From contig CAKTYU010000010.1 of NCBI GenBank assembly GCA_934633985.1, forward strand, positions 1 to 64,000: 64,000 bases of DNA, read 5' to 3'. Position numbers and translations under genes: made by a program. Shown one piece after another: positions 8,768 to 14,996 of the stretch. Source of the stretch: an uncultured Clostridia bacterium (GTDB lineage Bacteria > Bacillota > Clostridia > Christensenellales > CAG-138). Positions within the stretch are counted from its first letter, which is position 1; every line of letters starts with the position of its first letter. The notes beneath the pieces were generated by a model. That model had not been told where the DNA came from, did not search any database, and was given only the letters and a program-made list of their open reading frames with translations.

Positions 8768-9204
8768 TGGAACGGATTTTCAAGGGCCGCGTAGTGGTTC
8801 CCGGCGAAGTCACCCTCAAGGCGCTGGTATCCCACGGCGGATTCAACACCCTGGCCTCCTTCAAGGACTGCAAGGAGGGCAAGAACACCTGTACCGATCA
8901 AAACAACCCCGATCTGTACGGCAAGTCCACGGTGGGCGTGGCGCTGTGCCTGCCCCAGACCATAGGCTCCACCACGGGCGGCATGGTGCTTTACAACTCC
9001 GCCGTGATAGGCTGCAACCCCGGCGCGCTGCTGTTTTCCAACACCATAGATTCTCTGGCTGCGGCGGGCGCCATATTGGCGAGCGTCTGGACTCCCAACA
9101 ACATACCCACCGTCGATGAGTTAGGTCAGGAATTTCTCGACTATGTAAAGGACGGCATGACCATCGAGATAAGGGCAAACGGCGAGGTGCTGGTAACAGA
9201 CTAA
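8767..9204 (+). CDS. Aconitase X small (swivel) subunit, DUF126
   Basis: 145-residue swivel-domain subunit of AcnX (DUF126), which forms a heterodimer with the preceding protein to close the hydro-lyase active site. The family pattern is clear: FKGRVVVPGE at the start, a GKSTVGVALCLPQTIGSTTGG segment and an IDSLAAAGA helix. GGAGG at 8753-8757 lies 9 nt before the ATG, within the end of the large-subunit gene, and the stop/start overlap (TAATG) implies coupled translation. It is the last gene of the operon; a bidirectional stem-loop follows. Confidence 0.88.
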   Translation: MERIFKGRVVVPGEVTLKALVSHGGFNTLASFKDCKEGKNTCTDQNNPDLYGKSTVGVALCLPQTIGSTTGGMVLYNSAVIGCNPGALLFSNTIDSLAAAGAILASVWTPNNIPTVDELGQEFLDYVKDGMTIEIRANGEVLVTD

Positions 9205-9226
9205 ATAATGTAAAATATAGAATAAT

Positions 9227-9250
9227 GAAGCGGCCCTTATGGGCCGCTTC
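9227..9250. terminator. Stem-loop between AcnX and queH
   Basis: Perfect 10-bp stem GAAGCGGCCC (9227-9236) / GGGCCGCTTC (9241-9250), loop TTAT. U-runs on both sides are weak, so it may act as a modest bidirectional terminator. Confidence 0.6.
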
Positions 9251-9259
9251 ATTTATCCA

Positions 9260-9877
9260 TTATCTATCGCTTTTTTCCCTTTCGCGCTTGCTGAATATGC
9301 AGCCGCAGTAATCCTGCCTGTAAAGGCCGTACTCCCGGCTAAGCTCAAGGCTCCTTTTGTAGCCGTCCCTCTTGCGGAATTCGCTGGTAAGGAAGCTCAC
9401 GCCGTATTTTTTCGCCACCTCGGCGCCTATGCCGTTTATCCGCACTGGATCCTTCACGGGGCTTATGGAAAGGGTGGTGGTAAACCACGGGAAGCCGTTT
9501 TCCGCGGCGTATTTTCCTGTCCCTTCAAGGCGCAGCTTGTAGCACGCGGTGCAGCGCTCGCCCTTCTCCGGCTCCTGCTCAAGCCCCCTTGCAGCAGCAT
9601 AGAACTCCGCCGGGTCGTATTCAGGCTCAATTAGGGTTATATGCGGATACCCCGCCTGTTCAAGAAAGCATTCCAGCTCCTGCTCCCGGCGGTGATATTC
9701 CTCATCAGGGGCGATATTGGGGTTGTAATAAAATATGGTCAGTTCAAAGTGCCTATCCAGCAGCTCCAGCACGGCGCTGGAGCATGGCGCGCAGCAAGCG
9801 TGCAGAAGCAGTCTCGGCCGCCCTTCAAGTGACGCTATTATCCTGTCCATTTCCTTAGTATAGCCGCCCTGTGCCAT
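9260..9877 (-). CDS. queH: Epoxyqueuosine reductase QueH
   Basis: 205-residue DUF208/QueH protein, which carries out the last step of queuosine biosynthesis on tRNA, reducing epoxyqueuosine to queuosine. It is the non-cobalamin alternative to QueG. The family cysteines are present: HACCAPCSS near the N-terminus, CTAC in the middle (GERCTACYKLRLE) and YCGC near the C-terminus. These are the Fe-S and metal ligands. AGGAGG lies upstream of the ATG. It is divergent from ogt with about 105 nt between. No other queuosine genes are in the window. Confidence 0.93.
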   Translation of the reverse strand: MAQGGYTKEMDRIIASLEGRPRLLLHACCAPCSSAVLELLDRHFELTIFYYNPNIAPDEEYHRREQELECFLEQAGYPHITLIEPEYDPAEFYAAARGLEQEPEKGERCTACYKLRLEGTGKYAAENGFPWFTTTLSISPVKDPVRINGIGAEVAKKYGVSFLTSEFRKRDGYKRSLELSREYGLYRQDYCGCIFSKREREKSDR

Positions 9878-9928
9878 AGCCGCCTCCTAAACAGATTCAT
9901 CGCCTTATATTATCACATCGGGTTCGCC

Positions 9929-9958
9929 TTTACCATAGGCACGGCCGGGTGGTATACT
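9929..9958 (+). promoter_or_regulatory. Promoter for ogt
   Basis: TTTACC (9929-9934) and TATACT (9953-9958), spacer 18. A moderate match. Confidence 0.5.
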
Positions 9959-9984
9959 TACATCAGACTTACGGAGGCGACACT

Positions 9985-10479
9985 ATGCAGTACACTTGCA
10001 GCTACTCCTCCCCGCTGGGAGAAATGCTCATAGCCTCGGACGGCAGCGCCGTGACCGGTTTGTGGTTCATAGGGCAAAAATACTTCGGCAGCACTCTTGA
10101 AGCGGAGTACGCTGAAAAAGCTCTGCCGATATTCGGGCAGACGGTGCGCTGGCTTGACGATTATTTCCAGGGAAATGTCCCTATGGAAATGCCGCCGGTA
10201 TCCTTGAGCGGCAGCGATTTCAGCATGAGGGTGTGGGGGCTGCTCGCCGAGATACCGTATGGGCAGACCGCAACCTACGGCCAGCTTGCAAGGGCGCTGG
10301 CGGAGCGGACAGGCAGGCGCGTATCCGCGCAGGCGGTGGGGGGCGCGGTGGGGCGCAACCCCGTATCCATAATAGTCCCCTGTCACAGGGTCATAGGCGC
10401 AAGGGGGCTTACGGGCTATGCTGGCGGCTTGGACAAAAAGCTGGCCTTGCTTAGGCTGGAGGGGGTTAATGTCCATTGA
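9985..10479 (+). CDS. ogt: Methylated-DNA-[protein]-cysteine S-methyltransferase
   Basis: Suicide repair enzyme that takes the alkyl group from O6-alkylguanine or O4-alkylthymine onto its own cysteine. I choose the ATG at 9985 (164 residues), because GGAGG at 9973-9977 sits 7 nt upstream; an in-frame ATG at 9949 has no ribosome binding site. The active-site signature is IIVPCHRVIG, preceded by the helix-turn-helix region that reads PYGQTATYGQLA. No Ada-type N-terminal domain is present. The TGA stop lies inside the -35 of the next promoter. Confidence 0.93.
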   Translation: MQYTCSYSSPLGEMLIASDGSAVTGLWFIGQKYFGSTLEAEYAEKALPIFGQTVRWLDDYFQGNVPMEMPPVSLSGSDFSMRVWGLLAEIPYGQTATYGQLARALAERTGRRVSAQAVGGAVGRNPVSIIVPCHRVIGARGLTGYAGGLDKKLALLRLEGVNVH

Positions 10480-10503
10480 CATAATCCAATAAAATGCTAT
10501 AAT
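10476..10503 (+). promoter_or_regulatory. Perfect consensus promoter of the CNNM/CorC leader
   Basis: TTGACA (10476-10481) and TATAAT (10498-10503), spacer 16. Transcription from about 10510 gives a leader of roughly 190 nt before the gene at 10700. Confidence 0.88.
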
Positions 10504-10512
10504 CATTAGTAA

Positions 10513-10692
10513 GCATTATGCGCGGACAGGAGGTTTTAGGCAATGGACGCCGGCGACGACGCCAACCCTAAGCGAAGAAAAAGCATAATACCCATTTGAT
10601 ATACGGACATGGTTTGCGAGGGTGCTCCCTACGCAGGTCATGTTTATTGTTGTTTTGGCGAAGAAAAGTATTTAAGAAAGAGGTTTGAGGTT
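10513..10692 (+). promoter_or_regulatory. Structured leader RNA upstream of the CNNM/CorC gene
   Basis: Visible elements: a 7-bp helix ATTATGC (10515-10521) / GCATAAT (10583-10589) enclosing the leader-ORF start; an inner TTAGG/CCTAA pairing (10536-10540 / 10567-10571); and a stable hairpin at 10606-10644 with stacked helices ACATG/CATGT, TGCG/CGCA and AGGG/CCCT. A 10-nt direct repeat, GCGAAGAAAA, occurs at 10572-10581 and 10658-10667. It does not match the M-box, yybP-ykoY or NiCo consensus as I know them. Confidence 0.6.
10543..10599 (+). CDS. 18-residue leader peptide upstream of the CNNM/CorC gene
   Basis: AGGAGG (10528-10533) lies 9 nt before an ATG that opens an 18-codon ORF ending in TGA at 10597-10599. 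The product is MDAGDDANPKRRKSIIPI. Three early aspartates, a proline at position 9, then KRRK recall the acidic/proline/basic layout of the Salmonella/E. coli Mg2+-sensing leader peptide MgtL. The ORF ends 100 nt before a gene of a family tied to Mg2+ transport. Codons 8-10 could pair either with the leader's own start region or with the ribosome binding site of the transporter. Its reality as a translated peptide is inferred from the Shine-Dalgarno site and context only. Confidence 0.6.
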   Translation: MDAGDDANPKRRKSIIPI

Positions 10693-10699
10693 TTAAGTC

Positions 10700-12043
10700 A
10701 TGGACGATTCCATAGGTCTATTGCTGCTGTTCCAGCTTGCTCTCATCATACTCAACGCTATTTTTGCCAGCGCTGAGATAGCGGTGCTTTCCATCAGCGA
10801 AGCAAAGCTCGAGCACATGGCTGACGACGGCAGCGGCAAGGCAAAGAGGCTCTACAAGCTGGCAAAGGAGCCCGCGCGCTTTCTCGCCACCATTCAGGTG
10901 GCCATAACCCTATCCGGCTTTTTAGGCAGCGCATTCGCCGCGGATAGCTTCTCCGCCCCTCTGGTGGAGTGGATAATATCCCTGGGCGTCACCGGCATAT
11001 CCCGCAATACCATGCAAAAGATTGCCGTGGTGGTCATAACCCTTATACTTTCATATTTCACCCTCATATTCGGCGAGCTTGTTCCTAAGCGCATCGCCAT
11101 GAAAAAATCCGAGCAGATAGCTCTGGGGGTATCCGGCCTTTTGAGCTTCATCTCCGTAATATTCAAGCCCATAGTCGGCCTGCTCTCGGTCTCCACTAAC
11201 CTCGTGCTGCGCCTTATCGGAATAGACCCCAACGAGACCGACGACAACGTGAGCGAGGAAGAGATACGCATGATGGTGGACGCCGGCAGCGAAAAGGGCA
11301 CCATCGACCATCAGGAAAAGGAATTTATACAGAACGTATTCGAGTTCAACGACATAATGGCGGGCGAGATAGCCACCCACCGCACGGACGTCACCGCCCT
11401 TATGACGGACGATACCCTTGATGAGTGGGACGAGATAATACACGAAAGCCGCCATACCCGCTACCCCGTATGCGACGGCTCCACCGACAACGTGATAGGC
11501 ATTCTAAACGCCAAGGACTACTTCCGCATAGCCGACAGGACCAGGGAAAGGGTCTTTGAGGAAGCGGTACACCCCGCCTACTTCGTGCCGGAGACCATCA
11601 AGGCGGACGTGCTGTTCAGGGATATGAAGAACACCCGCAACTCCCTTGCGGTGGTACTGGACGAATACGGCGGCATGGTGGGCATCATCACGCTGAACGA
11701 CCTTATAGAGGAGCTGGTGGGCGAGCTCAACGACGAGCCTGCCGACCCCGAAAACGAGGATCCCCACATCGAAAGGATAGACGATACCTCCTGGCGGGTG
11801 ATAGGCAACGTCGAGCTTTGCGACATTGAGGAGGAAACCGGCGTCGAGCTCGCCTCCGACGATTACGACACCCTGACCGGCCTCGTGTTTGACAAGCTGG
11901 GCATGATACCGACGGACGGCCCTCAGGACATCACCCTTGAGCTGGACGAGCTGACGATACATATAGACAAGATAGAAGCCCATCAGATAGACTCCGCCTT
12001 AATAACGTTAAAGCCCAAGGATGAGGCGAACGAGGACGAGTAA
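10700..12043 (+). CDS. CNNM/CorC (HlyC/CorC) family transporter
   Basis: 447-residue membrane protein of the hemolysin/CNNM family; characterised bacterial members export or cycle Mg2+ (sometimes with Na+). Order of domains: DUF21 transmembrane domain with about four helices (residues 1-190), a pair of CBS domains that in this family bind ATP-Mg (about 205-335), and a C-terminal CorC_HlyC domain (about 350-435). Its opening, with the motif FASAEIAVLS, is typical. The start has a GAGG site 9 nt upstream; this whole initiation region is nearly a copy of the leader-ORF start. It is transcribed alone and ends at a strong stem-loop. Confidence 0.9.
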   Translation: MDDSIGLLLLFQLALIILNAIFASAEIAVLSISEAKLEHMADDGSGKAKRLYKLAKEPARFLATIQVAITLSGFLGSAFAADSFSAPLVEWIISLGVTGISRNTMQKIAVVVITLILSYFTLIFGELVPKRIAMKKSEQIALGVSGLLSFISVIFKPIVGLLSVSTNLVLRLIGIDPNETDDNVSEEEIRMMVDAGSEKGTIDHQEKEFIQNVFEFNDIMAGEIATHRTDVTALMTDDTLDEWDEIIHESRHTRYPVCDGSTDNVIGILNAKDYFRIADRTRERVFEEAVHPAYFVPETIKADVLFRDMKNTRNSLAVVLDEYGGMVGIITLNDLIEELVGELNDEPADPENEDPHIERIDDTSWRVIGNVELCDIEEETGVELASDDYDTLTGLVFDKLGMIPTDGPQDITLELDELTIHIDKIEAHQIDSALITLKPKDEANEDE

Positions 12044-12056
12044 ACCGCGGCATACA

Positions 12057-12085
12057 AAAAGGACGGCCTTCGGCCGCCCTTTTTA
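12057..12085. terminator. Bidirectional terminator after the CNNM/CorC gene
   Basis: A stem built on CGGCC (12064-12068) / GGCCG (12072-12076), extended by GG/CC pairs, is flanked by an A5 run on the left and T5 on the right. Confidence 0.75.
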
Positions 12086-12093
12086 TATTTTAG

Positions 12094-12636
12094 CTACTTA
12101 AACAGCGCCTTGAAGAAATCGTTGAGGAACAGCATGTAGACTATCACGCCCACATAGAACCCGCCGAGATATACTATGGCGCTCTTGTTGCCGCCGGCGG
12201 CTTTTACGTGCTGCCTGAGGGGGCAGCCCCCCGCCAATACGGACAGTATGCCTATCACGAAGGCGCCCGCTATCGTGCAGTAGGCCGAAAGATCCAGCTT
12301 TGCGCCCCATTTGTTGAACTTCAGCCCGCCGGACTTCTTTATGAAGAGATACAGGGGCTTGGTATTGGCGCAGGCAGAGGCCTCAATCGCCTGCTGATCC
12401 GTGGCGTCCTTTATGAACATGGGGTAATTCTTCATGTTCTCCTGATGGACGCCCAAAAGATGCAGGGCGAGGAAGAGTAGCGCCGCCGTGATGAGCAGCG
12501 CGAACATGCCGTTCAGCAAATACTTGTCCTTGACTATCATATAGTCCCGCACGCCGCCTATGAGGCAGAAGCGGGAGCGCTGGGCCACGTATCCTATTAT
12601 CAGGCCCACGCAAAGAGTTATAAGAAGGTTGCCCAT
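12094..12636 (-). CDS. YedE/YeeE-family membrane protein, second half
   Basis: 180-residue protein with about five transmembrane helices. It contains the YeeE/YedE signatures RSRFCLIGGVRD near the start and AGGCPLRQHVKAAGG near the end. Families with this fold import sulfur or selenium compounds such as thiosulfate (TsuA) or have a presumed selenium role. Together with the gene 4 nt upstream (12641-13117) it covers what is one chain in full-length YedE proteins. AAAGGAC precedes the ATG. It is last in a four-gene operon with DUF3343 and a class V desulfurase. Confidence 0.8.
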   Translation of the reverse strand: MGNLLITLCVGLIIGYVAQRSRFCLIGGVRDYMIVKDKYLLNGMFALLITAALLFLALHLLGVHQENMKNYPMFIKDATDQQAIEASACANTKPLYLFIKKSGGLKFNKWGAKLDLSAYCTIAGAFVIGILSVLAGGCPLRQHVKAAGGNKSAIVYLGGFYVGVIVYMLFLNDFFKALFK

Positions 12637-12640
12637 GTGC

Positions 12641-13117
12641 TTAGTCCTTTCTGCGGCTGCGCCTTTTGAGTATGAGGGTGCCGACCACGCAGCCCAGCAT
12701 GAGGGCTATAACGCCCAGCAGCGCCTTTACGTCGCCGTATGCAGAGCGTATCATAAGCCGCATGGGGCAGCCCGAAATTATGAGGGCGCAAACAGCCACC
12801 ACTGCACCGCGCAGGAAGGAGGCCAGCTTGCCCTCCACCCACTGCCAGCGGAACTCTCCGCTGGATACCGCGCCTATGAACGCGCCGCCCAGTATGCCTA
12901 TTACGGTCAATACCGGGCCGGAGCGGGCGGATACCGACATATCCATGGCCTTGTGGAATACCGACTGGTATAGCTGCGCCAGCATATCCCTGCCGTGGCA
13001 TACAAGGCAGACGCCGTATGCCTCGGGGTGGGAAAAGCCGAATAATACCTGTGCGGCTACCGCTACGGCTGCAATTATGACCCCGGCGGTCACCGCGCTT
13101 ATCCTTATCTTCTTCAT
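12641..13117 (-). CDS. YedE/YeeE-family membrane protein, first half
   Basis: 158-residue membrane protein with an N-terminal helix, a cysteine pair (VCLVCHGRD) facing the likely substrate path, and the family motif SGCPMRLMIRSAYGD. It pairs with the following gene to form a split YedE-type transporter; the GCPxR motif is present once in each half, as expected for an internally duplicated fold. GGAAGGATAAG precedes the ATG. It lies 12 nt after the DUF3343 gene. Confidence 0.8.
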   Translation of the reverse strand: MKKIRISAVTAGVIIAAVAVAAQVLFGFSHPEAYGVCLVCHGRDMLAQLYQSVFHKAMDMSVSARSGPVLTVIGILGGAFIGAVSSGEFRWQWVEGKLASFLRGAVVAVCALIISGCPMRLMIRSAYGDVKALLGVIALMLGCVVGTLILKRRSRRKD

Positions 13118-13129
13118 CTTATCCTTCCG

Positions 13130-13402
13130 TTATTTGCCAAGGAGCTTTTTAAGTATGCCCTTCTCCACCTTGGGTGTGTAAAGGTGTACCGCCTCAAAAA
13201 GCACGTCCTTTTCCTTGAGTATGCTCTCCACCTCGTCCTTGTACTGGGGCTGGAACTGAAGCGCCACGCCGCAGTTGGGGCTTATCTCCTTGGGGCCTGC
13301 CATGAGGCTCACCTCATAGCCCTTTTCCTTTAAGGTCTCCTCCGCCCTTATGGCGTGCTGAGAGGAGAAAAACGTAACGACGCCTATCTGCTTTTGCTCC
13401 AT
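13130..13402 (-). CDS. DUF3343 protein, putative Se/S carrier
   Basis: 90-residue cytosolic protein of the DUF3343 family (family start EQKQIGVVTFFSSQHAIRAEE; cysteine in SPNCGVALQF). Comparative genomics has linked this family with YedE and the EF2568-type desulfurase in selenium-using bacteria as a putative Se/S carrier; the biochemistry is not established. GGGAGG lies upstream of the ATG. It starts 4 nt after the desulfurase gene, inside the same operon. Confidence 0.8.
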   Translation of the reverse strand: MEQKQIGVVTFFSSQHAIRAEETLKEKGYEVSLMAGPKEISPNCGVALQFQPQYKDEVESILKEKDVLFEAVHLYTPKVEKGILKKLLGK

Positions 13403-13406
13403 CGTA

Positions 13407-14591
13407 TCATTCCTCCCTGTTTTCCGCCGCGTAATCCGCCAGCGCCAGTATGGCCTGAACCGCCACGTCCACCTGGTCTTTGGTGGAGAAGTTGCCGAAG
13501 GAGAACCTTACGGTGCCCTCCGGGAAGGTGCCGAGCGTCCTGTGCGCCCCGGGGGCGCAGTGGAGTCCTGTACGCACCATGATGCCGCACGCATCGTTGA
13601 GCTGCTCGCCGACGGTGGAGCACACCATTCCCTTTATGTTTATGCTCGTTACGGCGGTCTTGCGCCTTGCGTCCATGGGGCCATATATCTTTACCATTTC
13701 GTGATCCTTTATGGCGTCCATAAAGTACTGGTTAAGCGCCGCTTCCTCGCGGACTATATTCTCCACGCCCTTGTTCAGCACGAAGCCCACGCCCGCGCCC
13801 AATCCGGCTATGCCCATGGGATTGCCCGTGCCCGCCTCCCAAACGTCCGGCATGAAGAGGGGGTGCTCCTCAAGGTCGGAAAGGCTGCCAGTGCCGCCCC
13901 GCATAAAGGGCTCCGGCGTGATGGCGGGATCTAAATATACTCCGCCGGTGCCGGTGGGGCCCAAAAGGCTCTTATGCCCGGTGAAGCAAAGCACGTCTAT
14001 GCCCATGGCGGGAACGTCTATGGGTATCGCGCCGGCGCTCTGTGCGGAATCCACCACCACTATCACGTCGTCCTTCTTCGCCTTTACAGCGCGGCTTATG
14101 GCGGCTATATCCTGAATAGTTCCGGTAACGTTGGAGCTGTGTGTGCACGCCACCATCTTGGTATTGGGCCTGACCGCCCTGCCAAAGTCGCCGGGATCGC
14201 AATAGCCCTCGCCGTCCGCATTTATCACGGTAAGCTCTATCACTCCGGTCTTTTCGAGGTGGCGGAGCGGGCGCATCACGGAGTTATGCTCCATGCTGGA
14301 GGTTATCACGTGGTCGCCACCCTTGAGCATGGTATAGAACACGCAATTCAGCGACTCGGTTATGTTCTTGGTAAAGGCTATCTGCTGAGGCAGCTTGACG
14401 TTGAAAAGCCTGCAAAGGTTTTCCCTTGCGTTAAGCACTATCTGCCCCGCCTCCACGCTGCGGCTGTGGCCGCTCCTGCCGGGGTTAGCGCCCACATCGT
14501 TAAGATAGTACATCATTGCCTCGCCGGTCTCCCTTGGCTTGGGCCAGCTCGTGGCGCTGTTGTCAAAATAAATAACGTTATCGCTGCTCAT
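13407..14591 (-). CDS. Class V aminotransferase / cysteine desulfurase family (EF2568-type)
   Basis: 394-residue PLP enzyme expected to release sulfur or selenium from cysteine or selenocysteine as an enzyme-bound persulfide or selenide. The start is the ATG at 14591 (AAAGGAT 5 nt upstream; protein MSSDNVIYFDNSATSWPKP). It shows the PLP-lysine region CFTGHKSLLGPTGTGG and a C-terminal RTGLHCAPGAHRTLGT segment with the candidate catalytic cysteine. The grouping with DUF3343 and YedE matches selenium-related clusters described from genome comparisons. selD itself is not here, so use of selenium by this cell is not shown. Confidence 0.85.
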   Translation of the reverse strand: MSSDNVIYFDNSATSWPKPRETGEAMMYYLNDVGANPGRSGHSRSVEAGQIVLNARENLCRLFNVKLPQQIAFTKNITESLNCVFYTMLKGGDHVITSSMEHNSVMRPLRHLEKTGVIELTVINADGEGYCDPGDFGRAVRPNTKMVACTHSSNVTGTIQDIAAISRAVKAKKDDVIVVVDSAQSAGAIPIDVPAMGIDVLCFTGHKSLLGPTGTGGVYLDPAITPEPFMRGGTGSLSDLEEHPLFMPDVWEAGTGNPMGIAGLGAGVGFVLNKGVENIVREEAALNQYFMDAIKDHEMVKIYGPMDARRKTAVTSINIKGMVCSTVGEQLNDACGIMVRTGLHCAPGAHRTLGTFPEGTVRFSFGNFSTKDQVDVAVQAILALADYAAENREE

Positions 14592-14667
14592 GGTAAATCC
14601 TTTCTTTAATTTAAAACAAGCATTAAAGCATATTTGCGGGCAAAGCACATCCCTCGCCTATTTTGCT

Positions 14668-14673
14668 ATTATA
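14668..14673 (-). promoter_or_regulatory. Likely -10 for the desulfurase-YedE operon
   Basis: A perfect minus-strand TATAAT lies about 77 nt upstream of the start. The -35 is weak (TTGTGC at an 18-nt spacing). The gap between copA and this operon (14592-14777) holds nothing else recognisable. Confidence 0.4.
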
Positions 14674-14777
14674 CCATCAGTTGACGAGGGCGCACAAGTC
14701 CCGCACGGTACAAAGCGGCCCACTTTCGTCCTTTCGCAAGCGCGCCGCCCGTTATTTTATATTTTGTTCATATTTTT

Positions 14778-14996
14778 TTATTTTTCCGCGCCGAGGTACT
14801 CATAGCCCGCGTCCTCTACCGCCTTTTTAAGGGCCGCCTCCTCGACTGGGGCGGAAAGCTCGGCCTTTGCGACGCCCTTTTCGTGGTCGGCTGCCGCCGA
14901 TGCCACCCCCGGCACGGCCTCGAGGGCCTTTTTCACCGCCGCCTCACAGTGGCCGCACATCATGCCATTTACTTTGATCGTAACGCTATTATTCAT
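14778..14996 (-). other. C-terminal HMA (CopZ-like) domain of copA with its own start site
   Basis: The last 72 codons of copA form a complete heavy-metal-associated domain with the copper motif GMMCGHC. The domain begins at an in-frame ATG (A at 14996), directly preceded on the minus strand by CGGAGGAGGAAGAA (up to 15010), an almost ideal Shine-Dalgarno at good spacing. Internal initiation could therefore make a free CopZ-like chaperone in addition to the fused domain. The internal start is inferred; the site is directly visible. Confidence 0.55.

Noticed and set aside
10504..10699. M-box, yybP-ykoY or NiCo riboswitch as explanation of the CNNM/CorC leader
   Set aside because: None of the conserved blocks of these riboswitches can be matched in order; only short fragments such as GACGCCAA resemble the M-box.
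12094..13117. A frameshifted pseudogene of one full-length yedE
   Set aside because: Both halves have their own ribosome binding site, ATG and stop, are separated by 4 nt, and each contains a complete GCPxR half-repeat, so two real genes are more likely.
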